Assembly: GCA_963978545.1 (NCBI GenBank)
Contig: OZ021727.1
Location: 92,086,262 to 92,150,261, forward strand
Reading direction: 5' to 3'
DNA from: Linyphia triangularis
Taxonomy: Eukaryota > Arthropoda > Arachnida > Araneae > Linyphiidae
DNA: 64,000 bases
The translations under genes and the position numbers were made by a program. Shown here piece by piece: positions 11,810 through 25,249 of the stretch; within the stretch, counting starts at the first letter, position 1, and each line of letters begins with the position of its first letter. The notes below the pieces were generated by a model, which did not search any database, was not told where the DNA came from, and worked only from the letters and a program-made list of their open reading frames with translations.

Positions 11810-12352
11810 TGTCAGTAACAAAATAAAAAAAATATAAGAAAGAGAACCGGCTAATTAATGTTAAACTTCATGGCCTTTAGCGTCAAAACTTAAATTTGCT
11901 GGCTGGAGCGGCTAGAAACATAAACAAAAATAAAGTTAAGGATTCGGTTACAGTGAATAAACCTTCATGCTAGAAATTACATGATTTTTAAAAAAAAACA
12001 TTGATGTTATCTAAAATAATATACAAAGCTTATTAGAATCATTACATTTTTTTAAGGAAATATTGTTTTATATTTCGTTAATAAATTTTAAGTATACCGA
12101 TTCAAATCATAAAGTATTTTTTTTTTTTTTACTATTTATTTGTTTTGCTTTAAATAGGTGGCTCTCGATTTTCCCGTGGTCGGCGTAAAATTCATTCATT
12201 TGGTTATGTTGGGGAAAAAATTGATAAACATTGCTGATTAATTGCTATTAAACGTCATAATGATATTCTTTCCAAATTTTATAAGATTGGGTGTTTTTCT
12301 TTTAAATAGAGAATTCCTTCTTTCGTGTTGATGTAAGCTAGATTTTTTTCAA
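11810..12352. promoter_or_regulatory. Divergent MED16/LNPK promoter interval
   Basis: These 543 bp separate the two start codons and must contain both 5' UTRs and core promoters, unless untranslated first exons lie inside the other gene. I see no clear TATA box placed for either gene. The interval has a T run at 12118-12130 and no recognisable transposon, unlike almost every other interval of this size here, which suggests selection against insertions. The promoter role is inferred from gene layout only. Confidence 0.6.
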
Positions 12353-12379
12353 ATGGGGGTGCTATTTTCTAGATTTCGG
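12353..12379 (+). CDS. LNPK: LNPK coding exon 1
   Basis: This 27-nt exon encodes MGVLFSRFR and ends at a consensus GTAAGT donor. Human Lunapark begins MGGLFSRWR followed by TKPST, and the next exon here begins TKPTT, so the join is exact. Gly2 is the likely myristoylation site, as in the family. Confidence 0.92.
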
Positions 12380-15300
12380 GTAAGTATTTATATTGTAAAA
12401 TGATACTTGTTATTAGCAATATTACACTTTCCTGAAAGAAATTCTGTACTTAAGTGCATTCGAATTTGTGTATTAAGCATTTAATGAATGTTACATTAGC
12501 TTTGGAAAAATAAGAGTTATACTATTAGCTCTGTAGTACATGATTTTAAATTTCTATTTTAAATCTTTAACAACCAAAGCTACATACATTATTTACTGGA
12601 TTATTTAGAATCCTACGAAGTATCATAGTTTTGACTTTTTGTTCTCAGAATTTTATCTGAGCTGTTTCTCAGTACCAAATATATTTTAAATTTGATTGAT
12701 CTGGTTAAAAGGTACAAGAGTTCTTAAGAAAGATTAACTAGTTTTTAAACAATATAAACTACATAATACTAAATAAGCTCTTTCATTTATCTATATTAAG
12801 TATACTATATCATTAAAAATGTATCATATTTAAAAATAGAAATTTGTAAAAATTACATTAATTAAAAGATTGAAAAGTTAAGAAATCCTGACTGGATCTC
12901 GTTATCAAAGGGTTTGAACCCAGCCAGGATTTCGAGGATGTGTTTCTGAAGGATAGATCAGTAATAAATTACCGATTCATCCTCGAACCCAGACGCATCT
13001 CATTGCAAGGCAGAAAGTCAAACAAATATATAAAAATTAACATACATTTATCAAACCAAAAACAGCTGCAAACCTCTCCAGTTAGAAATAGTAAGTCTCC
13101 AGGCAAAATATGGGATATTAGTGCGGTTTGATGAAAGTCATGTAGAAGGTTACCATTTCTGACTGGATAAGTTTGTTGCTGTTTTTGGTTTGATAAATTT
13201 ATATTAATTTTTATATATTTGACGGAGTGGCTACAGAACCGGGAAAACCTGGAAATCGGGGAAATGTCAGGGAGCTTTCTGATTCTGGAAAAAAATCAGG
13301 GAAATGTCGGGGAACTTTTTAAAATTTCATGAAAATCAAGGAAATTTTGTATTGTTTAAAGCACGTTCATCCATATTTTGGTGCTATTTATCCGGAGATT
13401 TGTGATGGTAATCGTTAGAAGTTTAATGTTACAGAATAACAAAATTTTTCATTAGCAGCAAAACTATTTAAAAATTTTTTTTTGCATATTATCTCTTTAG
13501 CATACATGTTCTATTTGATCAGGGTGTCTAGACATCTGAAAAACCTGAGAAAATTGGGGAAATTTGAAAAAAAGTTTGGCCTAAAATCGGGGAATTTTTT
13601 AGAAATCTGTCGGGGAATTATCAGGGAACTTTTTTTCTTGAATTTTGTGGCCACTCTGTTTGACTTTCTGCCTTGCAGTGGGATGCGTCTGTGTTCGAGG
13701 ATGGATTGGTAATTAATTACTGATCTATCCTTCAGAAACGCATCCTCGAAATCCTGGCTGGGTTCAAACCCCTTGATAACTAGATCTAGTTGGGATTTCT
13801 TAACTTTTCAATCTTTTAATTAATGTAATTATTATAATTTTCTATTTTTAAGTTTGATATATTTCAGATTTGAGCATATAAGTTTTTACAGGTTTTCAGT
13901 ATGACAATAGTTTTGTACTTCACTTTTATATTTGCTTGATCATTAAAAAAAAGTAATATTTTTGGAAGATTACAGACTTTTTATTAAATTTGCATATTAT
14001 CAAGTTATTGGCTGAAAGAAGTGCATTTTTTTAATGGATACCTATCCATTTGAAATTTTGTGTCTCTTCACATAACTCATTTGATATACTGAGATGTAAA
14101 AAATTATTCATGTACCAAGGTTTTTTTTCCCCCCAAAGTGTCTTTTTTTGAAATTGTTACGACACCAAATATTTTAAAATATGCTCAGAAATGTTAATTT
14201 AAGTATTTTTTACAAGTGTGAAATACGTTCAATAGGTAAATAATTGACAGCTACTAAATACTACCAAAAAATTTTTAAACGTCTCAATATGTTAAAGTTG
14301 CAATTGTTCTTTAGATTTCTGCAATGTAAAATGCAGACTATTCTCAATTGACCAGATCATTCTGTACCAATGTTCTGACATTGCATGTCCTCTGTGTATC
14401 ACTTGATCAGAAAACATTATCCCTAACCTACTTATAAAGTTCAAAGACTGATTGTCCTATTAAGCAAAATATACTACTGACTAAATGAAATGGGGCTCTA
14501 GGAGCCTATAGTTGAACAGGGATGAGAGTTTTCCTCCTTTTTTTGTATTTTATGTAACATTTTCCTTCTCTTTATCCCTATTTCGAGGATCCGCATTTTT
14601 CTGATATGAACCAGTTTTTCCTGCAAAAAGTATATCTTAGCTCTCCTTTCCTCGCAGATTATTTAGAAACTCCTCATACTATATAATAAAATGTAATTAT
14701 TATATAGTATGAGAAATTTCATTGTATCTTTAAAAAATTTTAATCATCCTTCCTGCATACTTTTTTGTTGATACAATGACTTTTTAAAGATACAATGAAA
14801 TTTCTCATACTATATAATAATTACATTTTATTACATAGTATGATAAATTTCATTGTATCTTTAAAAAATTTTAATCATCCTTCCTGCATACTTTTTTGTT
14901 GAATTTTTGTGTATTCCTTTTGCAAACTTTTTTAACAAGTTTTTTGATTTCCTCCTTTTTGCTTTTTGATCACTCTCATCCCTGGTTAAAGGCACCGAGA
15001 ATGTGAGCGGTAGATCATGGGTTTGGTTCCCATGGTTGAAAATCTTCCACGTTTATGCAGATTTCTTTCTTTTTCTGCAGTTTTATTATTTTTAGTGGAG
15101 TTTATAGGTCTTTATCTGAGGACTAAACTTGCCTAATACCCCTTTCTGAAAAAATTTCTGTCTGCACCACTGTTCTGTACATGTATATATTCTTATTAAT
15201 CCTTTTTTTTAGTTTAAAATGACGCATATATATTTTCCTTATTTTTACATTTTGACTTTTCGTCCCTGGGTCCTGTCTTTGCTGAATACTGGTGTGTGCA

Positions 15301-18300
15301 ATAATTGGGGCTGTGCACATTAAATCTAGTTTAGACTTTTGTCGTGGCCTCAATGTCTTCTGGTTTTTAATGTGATGTCGTTGGAGGGAGCTTTGCGTGA
15401 CAGGGTTTTGACCTCATAATCTTATTGTATTTAAAATTTTGAGATGGATTTGGCTGTGATAGCGGAAATAAACAGGAATCATGCAAACTAAACTAGAATG
15501 AACCAGATATTTCTTTTTTCTCCTATAGTTAATAATAACATTTCAACTAAAACAGATTTTTTTCATTGATGTAATCAAGCCGACTTTGCATACTTGTTAA
15601 ATTGTTCTTTGTGAACCTGTTAAAGAACTAAATTGAATTTGTTCATTCATATTTTATACATCATTATAAATGTTATGAATAAAAAATTTCAAATTTATTT
15701 TGGTTTCTGCTAATTAAAAAAGAGCATGTTTTACATGATTCTTTAATTTTTACCATGATAGATTCAATTATTTAAATATAAAATACATCACACAAAAAAA
15801 GTTCATCTCAATTTAACTTATTTGATTAATAAACAAATCAATAGAATATTTTGTTTGAAAATGTTTTTGACTGTTACACAATGGTTGTGCCAAAATCTGA
15901 AATCTCTGGGAATTTTTTAATTTTGGAAGAAACAGAAAAGTATGTATTTTGTATTTTTTTTTTTTAAATTCTACAAAAATCTGGATAATTTTAAATATTC
16001 TTTTGCCAATTATGCATTTGTAAAAGTAAACATTTCTACTTGTTGATATTTTAATTTTGTTGAACAATAGTAACTAAGCCCTTAAATCTGGATAAATTTT
16101 TCTAAATGATAAAAAAAAAATTATCCTGTACTATATTCACAATAAAATCCATGGAAAATACTCGTAATCTATAAAAAGAAGGAATTGTCTAAAACAATGC
16201 TGGTATTATATACAATATTAATATAATTTTTTTTCTCCTTAAGCTTTGTGATTTTCTTTAAACTATATAGTATATGTTTTGTGTGAAATTACTATGTGAT
16301 GTTTGAAACTTAGTTTATGGTTTAACAGATTCACTTGTGTTTGTTTCTTAACCCCATTTGAAGTGACCTTACTGTGAAATAACTGGAGCTATGCCAGTAG
16401 TGAAGAAGGATTATAATCCAAATGCTTTGGAAGTGCTCCAGTTTGTCTCCTTAAATAACTGATTACTTCAAACTAGATTTAACTTTATTTTTTAATAAAA
16501 AAATAATTAAAATATCTTTTTTAGTAAATGATTAAAAATTTAAGTCACTTGTGTCCAAAATGTTTGTTTTGACACAAGTTGTTGAAATTCTAAACTAATT
16601 TTTAGTTTTAGTATAATTAACTTACAGTGTGGGGATTCAATTTCTAATAAAAATAACCTTTTATTTGATTAATTTTGCTGAAATAGTGGGATTAATGTAA
16701 GCGATTAAAAATTTTAGTTATAGATTCAAAATATTTATTTTTCACAAATTTTATAAATTCTAAGCAACAATTATTTTTGCTTTATGTTTTGGGGGGTGGA
16801 TTCAATTTGATAAATTTTGGTAAAGTTTTTGTTTTTTTTCCAATTTAATTTGTAAGTAAATATTGCATTTGAAACTGTGTATTAGTCTATTTTATTTGAA
16901 AAGGGCATTATTATTGTTATTATTATTATTATTATTATTTTTTGTTAAAACGCCAGAGTTTGTTCCTTTTATTTGTACTTGTGTGGTATTATTTGCAACA
17001 AAGAATGCCTTTTTTACTGACAAAAATAACTTTTAATTTATAATGTTATTTTTCAGCAACCACAATATAAAATTCAAATTTTTTTAATAATCAATAGCGT
17101 GAGTTAATTATATTTTATTACAATTTGAATTTTCATAAGTTTTTGTATATATGCTATTGAAATATTGTATGTAGAACCATACAACATTCAACCATGTATT
17201 TTACCGTTTTATACCATTTAGACATGGAAAACGTTTTCCTTATCAACAAATTATATTTTATTGGCTTCCTATTCATTTATTAAATAAATAGGCAGGCTTT
17301 GTTTTTGAACGCCCAGGTTAAAATAATTGTGGACATAAATATTGAAGTCTCTTGCTGAGTCTTGAAATTTAGTATGTGAAACTTATCTGAATTAACCTAC
17401 CAACTTTGTTTTTATTGATATCTTCTTACACTTTGTTTCATTATGTTTAATCCATTTGTAATGTTTTCCAGACTAAACCAACTACAAAAGAGCTTTTGGA
17501 AGACCTTCAAAAGGTAATTTATAACATTCTTTTAGAGTAATGGTAGTAACTGGTCATTAATTGTAAAACAAACAAAAGCTTGTCGCAGCAATTTTTTTCA
17601 CCTCTAGATGAGACGTATATTTTTGTTAACCATAGAATATATTTCAATGCAATCAAAACTCATCAAAATAACTAATATAAATTTAAAAATCTGTGTTAAT
17701 ACTTCCCCAGATGTGATTCAGAGTGGCCACAGACTCTGGAAATCAGGAAAATGTCAGGGAGCTTTCTGATTCTGGAAAAAATCAGGGAAATGTCGGGGAA
17801 TTTTTAAAAAAACTTATGAAAATCAGGAAATTTTCTTTGTTCTAAAGCGACATTTCCCTGCTCATCCATGTTTTGGCACCATGTACCCAGAGAATTGTGA
17901 TAGTAATTGTTGGAAGTTTAATGCTTTGGTTATCAAGGAATTATCAGGGAACCTTTTTTCCTGAATTTTGTGGTCATCCTGTGATTTGTCATGTCTGTTG
18001 TCTGAAAGAAATCTTATGCAATACTTTTGTTTTCAAAACACATTGTGTATTTCATTGTTCAATACAAGAATCGTATTCTTTTATTTACATATGAAATTGG
18101 CGCAACTGTAAAGATAATACTGTTATGTATGTGCCAATTGTGTTCAAATTATTTTGAAATGTAATCAACCCTTTAGTAAATATTAAGAGAAAGTTTTAGT
18201 AAGTATCATTCTCTATACCCACTATGTTACAATATTTTAGCCCAGTGCATTTAGAAACTACTTTCTATAAAACCTTGAAATCTGATGAGTAGATACAAAA

Positions 18301-21300
18301 AAGATCACTTAATAAAATGACATGAATTGTTTTCATGTTATGCCCATCTATTATAAATTAAAATAGCAAGAGAGAAAGCCACTGCATATGCACTGGCGTA
18401 CAGATTTCAAACATAAAATAAAATATATTAGACGCTATTTTCGAGTTTTTAATGTATGTAATTTCATTAAGTGATAATTTTTGTTCCTACTCATCAAATG
18501 TCAAGATTTATACAAAGTAGTTCCTAAATGCACTGGGCTAGAAGATTGTAACATAGGAAATGTGCTTTAGTAGGACTTAAAGAAAAAATGTAATGGATTT
18601 ATAGTTGAATTTATTATTAAACTTAATATTAATTTATTTCATTTAAAGCATTTTAATGTTCAATCACGATTATGGAATAAGGAGATATCCAGGAATCGTA
18701 AATAATTAATCAGTTTAAGTAGGTTTATATATTCTTATCCCTACTATTCACTTGCAATATATTAAATGGTACAAAGATCACAATATTTTAGTTAGAAGTT
18801 TTATCTTCTATTCTATAAAGTAATGTGGCTCTTGTTGACAATATATTGGTCTTAATGTCAACATTCACAGAGATTAGCATCACAAAGATATTGTTGCGTG
18901 GATGGGTTCGAAAGATTTGAAGCCAAAGCAGATCAAAACTTGCAGAAATTTATTCCAATATAACTCTTCACATATTCCTTTACAACTCCAGAACTTCTTG
19001 TTCTAGTAGACACAATACAGCTCTATACACAACAATAGAGCACAAACAACAGTTAAACTTGACACACAACTGGTAAATCGCCGCAAAAGACAATGCAATA
19101 CAGTTCACTTTCGGAACTCTCTGAATACTCGTTGACAGACATTAACTCCACTCAGACAGTATCTCAACTCAGTAATTCCAGTCAATTAACGGACTCAACT
19201 AACTAACTCAACTAACTCCGGCTTATATAGGGGAGGCGAACATTCTTGAAACTTCTAGATCTAGATATTTGGAGAACTTTCCAGATCGTAGTCGAAAAGT
19301 CCTATACATGTACATGGGGACCGAAAATGTCGCCAAATGGCTTCCAAGTTTTGCAACATTTGGCGACAAAAATTAGTCGCCAAAACCTTCGCCAATTTTT
19401 GCGAGATTTCCATTACCATAATGTTAAATACCCTGCTCCTTGTTAAACTCACTTCCCAGCGTTATCTCTGTAAAACTCATTATCAAGCATTAAGATCCAT
19501 ATTGCAGGGAAGCCAAGCTAAGACGAACTATTGCACTGCCTTATGCGAGATGTACATAAATGTTCCTATTTACAAAATTAACACTACGAAATATTTACAA
19601 ATATACAGAAACTCGTAACAATATTATTATATCAAATAAATTTTGACATCCATGAATACCAAAAATCAAAACATCTTTAAATACAAATAAACAGTGAAGG
19701 TACTGGTTTGAATTCTTCCACACAAAAAAATCCAAGTAACCAATCAAGTAATTTTTATTATAAATTTTTCAATTCTGCAAATTATAATTAATACTACTAT
19801 CTTTTGAATTCCTGTAGGAAATTGAAATCCTTGAAGAGTACAAGCGTAGTACTGAAGTACAGCAGAAGGCAGTAGTTCGATCACTCATATTCTATTCAGT
19901 GCTTCTTTACATCATTATTGCGGGTGTTTTTCTCTTCTACAACTACCCAGTAACAACTAAAGATCGCATCATATATGCAGTACCTTTTCTTATATTCCCT
20001 CTATTGTAAGTGTATTTGTTATTTTAATTATTATGTAGACAATTGAAAAGATTTGACACTACTGTAAAAAAATTTCACAAAACAAAGCAATCTGGCTTAG
20101 ATGTCTAAATTAACTTTTTAAATTGGGTGCATCTAAGTCTCGTGATTTCGGTGCATTAAATACCAGTTAATGTGCATGTTAACTTACAGCATAGAAAGTA
20201 AACTTCAATGTTAGAAATGGATAAAGTGAAAGTGCAGCAATTATATTTAAGCATGTAAGGTAAAGAAATACAACTTAAAAAAAATCTGAACATTCATTTG
20301 TAATAAACCAAAAAAAGTACAAAGTTTTTTTTAAAAATCCTTATAAAGTTGTATGGTTTGGAAAACTTAGGTGGTGCACCCAAGTTAAAAACTTATGTGT
20401 AAGAATAAAATTTTATGTGTATTGTATAACTGTGACATGAAAACTTTAATTTCGAACCCTGATCTAGCTAAACTTTTCCTGTTCAAAGAAAATTGTGAGA
20501 ACTTTTTTAAATTGTTTACTATACATTATCTGAGCAAAAGTTCTGGCCGACCAAACGGTATAGTGGTTAGCGTGCCAGCTTCTAGACCGCGAGGTTGCGG
20601 GTTCGAGTCCCGTGTTAGGCATGGGTGTTTGTAAATGTATGTTGGTTTGTCAAATGACGAATGTTTCGGCGCATTATAGCCCTCGTGTTGCTGACGGCGC
20701 CAGATAATCTGAAAACAATCAACCAACTGAACAAAAGTTCCCTGCTTCATCAATATTTGGAGTTATTCAACTATTTAGCAGAACTTAATAACTGGTTGAT
20801 CTATTTTTTACTGCTATCTCAGCTGCCAGTTTCTGAGGAAGGCTATTAATTAGGGGCTGATTTGAACGGGTTGAGAGAAACGGCATGATGTTTCCATTTT
20901 TAAAAATAACTTTCGTTCCAATAATAATGGACTTTATGCATGCTATTAACTATTTAAAAACATAAGATCCAATTGTAAAAATTCCAGTATCATTTGAATA
21001 AATTTCAGTGGCAAATTTCGAATTTGTTTGAATACCAAAAGCTAAAATCGCTTTACAATGGACAATTCCTGCATTTTTTATAAACGAGTGAAATTAGATT
21101 ATATTTATGAAGAATTTCTTTTCAATTCCAAATATTCAAACAAAAGTTCTTTAAAAAAAATTAGTTACTTAAATATTAAGAAAAGAAAATGCCTTAAAAC
21201 CGAGGTAACCAGTCCAATCAAAACACTCGGCAAAATCTGTGACGTCAAGGGTTCTTACTGTTTCTGTGGTTATCGTGAGGTTTCTGCCAAATAGTTGGCA

Positions 21301-24300
21301 TTGGTAGACCATTGCAGGGATGAGTTTCTTCCGCCATGTGGCGGAATTCCGCTTTTTAAATTTTTTAGAAAAAAAAGAATTCCGCTTTTTCAAAGAAAGT
21401 TCCGCTTTTCTAATTCCTGAAAAAAAATCCATGTTTTCCCGCTTTTTCTGTCCCACGGAAAAATAACTTTTTTTCTAAGGCTGAACCGCGAATCAGCTTC
21501 ACTTCCGAATGATCGGGAAACCTATCGCTCAGAGGTCGCATCACATTCCTGCCTTATTCCTGCTCCAAGTACAAAAATCCACTGAAATACAATTTTTTAG
21601 TCAGATTGGCGCTCAAACTCACATTTTGTGCCTTTCCAACTGCGCCGAAATTTGATCCTTTTGTGTAATTTTTTCTCTGCTCAAAATGTAAATTCCTTCT
21701 TACGATTTCACGCGATTAACGTATACTAATAATGGGCTTGCTTCCAAGTCTGACATCCAAGGAATTTTATTGCTGAGAATTGACTGGTATCTTCGGCGAT
21801 AACGCTGATATTTACGTTTATGGATGAGCATTTTCGTTGAGTGCTACCCTGTTGTAATATCTGAGATTTCCACCGATGTTACCGAAAGAATGTTGATATT
21901 ACCTTGATGAATTGCGCTATCGTGAGATTTTGTGATGGTAATTTTCGTCTAGTGTTACGCCCATACATTAGCGTTATTGTTGAGAGTTGCTCAGGTATAT
22001 TAGGTTCTAACTTTGATATTTCAATTGGCGTGAGAGTTGTTTTCGGGAAATGCCGTACTTAGATAACACCCGATATTACCGAAATTTGCACTAGTATTAC
22101 CAAGAAAATGTCGATATTACCGAAACTTGGGCAGATATCGTGGACGCTATCGCCGATACGCACGTTGTTGCGATTTTCATTTAGCCTGATATTTAGATTT
22201 TCGCCGGTATTGCAAGCGCTGTTGCTTTCGTTAGAGTAATGGTCATTTTCGCCGAGGTTTACTCTAATACAATACTGGCTATTACTGAGATTTTCAACAC
22301 CGTTTTGTAGCCATTCGTCTAGACTTCCGTAAATGCGATAGCCGCTATATCCGTGATTAGTGCCTGTTTAAGGATCGATTTCGCCGTTTCATATTAATAT
22401 ATACTAAAATTTTTATATCATTTTGTATAAAAATGATATAAAAATATTCTGAAAATTAGTCCCAATTAAAAAATTTGTAAAGAAGCTGTGTTCAAAGTTG
22501 TTATTTTAACTGCAATTGTATGTAAAATTGTTTGTTGCTTTTTATTTTATTGAACAAGCTGAACGGTAGGAATAAAAATTTAAATGTAAGGATTTTAGTA
22601 CTTAAAATGTAGCTTAAAAATTTAGAAAACTAGGTTAAATTATATTCGGCCTGTTTCTCAACATGGTATAGTTGCTTAAAGTTGTTTGACTTGTTGAAAT
22701 TTTGAAGTTTTTGCTGGATTCCATCGCTTTTAAAGGATTTTTTTTTTTTAAGCTATACCATGCCTGATGACAGCATAAAGTGTATCCCTATATCTAGGTG
22801 CCTCTATTTTGAACTATTTTTCTCACGGACATACCGAAAAGGGGCAGTGTTATAAACACACATGGAAAAGCACAATTTTTTTTTTTAAGTATAGCTTAAA
22901 ATGTGTTTTACGCATAAAACGTTTGGAGTTTTGTTTTCAGCTTTTTGATTTTTTACCAAACTCATCCCTGCCATTGCCACATTCGTTCCGGTTGGCGTGA
23001 TTTGCTAGAAACTTGCAAATCTGGTTTCTGCTGCTGCATTTAAAATCGAGATGTTTTCAAAGCCGAGATGTCGCATCCAATGCCACCAGAATGAATCATT
23101 TTCTCACCAACGTCTAGCAATGTAACTTTAATCCCAAATTTAAAAAAAAAAAAAAAGCACATTGAGCAGAAATTTTTGTGTTTATGACCTTTTCGAAACA
23201 TTTAGAATTGAATAAAAAAAAATTTAAAAACATTGCGAGAATTGTCCATTACACACCTCATTGTTCCTATAGGATTGTATTATAGTTAAATTTAACCAAA
23301 CAAATCAAAGTGGTTTTTTTAAATCTTCCACTGTTTAACCAAATTTAAGGAGAACAACTATTTGAGTTAAAAATTTCAGAGTAATATTTGAAGGGATGGT
23401 ACCTTTATGCAACAGGCAAAATTAAATCCTTATTTTTTAAAAAATTAAAGTGATACTCTTTCAATTTCCTAATGCAAATAATATGTATTATAATGCTTTT
23501 CACTAACTAGTAAATTAACTAATAGTTTCTGCAAACTGTTTCATTTGTCTATAATTTTTTCTTATAGAAGTGTTTCTTTTCCATTAGATAAAACTGCACT
23601 TTATCTAAATTGTAAGCATAATTATAGCTTATGCTTGATATATGGGGCTAATATTATTTATTTTTATGTGTTTTCTTTAAGATTGTATATTCTGAAAAAA
23701 TTTCTTCAGTGGTATTTCCTACAAAAAATTAGAAATAATGATGAAAATTTATTGGACCTTCGTAAAAGAAAAAAGGAGTTATTGGAATTTGCAATGGAAA
23801 CTGAAACATACAAAGTCGTAAAGGAACTGCTTGAAAAATATGATCCTGCTCATCATAAACGAGTGAGTGGTTTTCTGTTTTTAAAGTTATAAAATAAACT
23901 TTCTTTAATTAACTAAAATTCTTTCTAATTGGAATTTATTTTTTAAACCATCTATATCATTTACTTTGAAATATTTCCTTTAATTGTTCGTATATTTTCA
24001 AGTCGCATATAATTTTTTTTGCTAAGGTATATTTATCCTTACTTTTTTCCTACTTCAGCAGATTCCTTATGCCAGTCGGCGGATTTCCTTTTTTTTTTTT
24101 TTTTCATATTTTTCCACTTTTTTTTTATAAATTTCAAACAAAATCAGCATTTTTCTACAATTTTCCCATTGATCTTGCAGATAGGAAGTTTTCTCTCTTA
24201 CTTCAAACGTAGTTAAACTCCAAGGATTTCAGGTTTTTGTTTACCTAAATTTTGATCGATACAAATTCACATTGAAATTTCCTGACAATCTTTGAATCTG

Positions 24301-25217
24301 CATACATTCAGATTTTTGCCAATAGAATGTCCACTTTCCCCCACATTTTTCTGTATTGTAATAGCCTCTATCAGCATTATTTGCGTTGGTATGTGATAGT
24401 CATTTTGCTGAGAGTTATCATGATAAAATGACTGCTATACTGTAGATTATGGCAGGCACTATAGCCGAGAATTACATTGTTGGGTGATGTTCATTTTCGT
24501 TACGTACGCCATATGTTAACCACTATTCCAAGGATTTGCACCTCTATAATTTACTTGATTGTAATAGTCAATTTCATCGAGTGCAAGTCGATATTATCGC
24601 ATCGATTGCAGAGACTTCCACTGTTATATTGAGCGGTAACACTGATATTTTCGTAAGTATGATGATCATTTTTGCCAATTGTTGCTTTAATGTTATAATG
24701 GCTACTATTGCCAATATTTGCGTTGGAGTAATGGTAATTTTCACCTAGGTTAGAGTCATTTGCCTTGGTTTCCTCTAATGTGATAGCCTGTATGAACATG
24801 AATAGTGTGTGAAAGGGTAGATTTTACTTTTTGGTTTGAATAAATGCAAAATTATTAGAATTTTAATTTATGTGCCAGAAATTAGTCCAAATTTTACTGT
24901 ATAACCTTTATAATTGTAATTCTAACTTCTATTGTATGCAAAATTGTTTATTTTTGCTTAAAAAACATTTTTACATATTAGCTATAGATATAAATAATAG
25001 TTTAAAAGTTAATGTAATTTTGCATATAATTGTTTAAAATTAATTGACTTGTAAAATTTTCATTTTTTTTGCTTGGATACTGTACCATGTTTGTTACATC
25101 CCTCCCTTAGTTCTTAACAAAAAAAAAGCTATTTAATTCATACTTTTTGAATAGTTTTCCTTTGGACATCAAATTTTTGGATTTCCTTTTTTTTTTTTTT
25201 TTTTTCCCCCCTTTTTT

Positions 25218-25249
<32 letters not shown>

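Noticed and set aside
20544..20620. Functional tRNA gene
   Set aside because: A and B boxes are good, but the acceptor stem does not pair well and the sequence continues as a SINE body bounded by target duplications.
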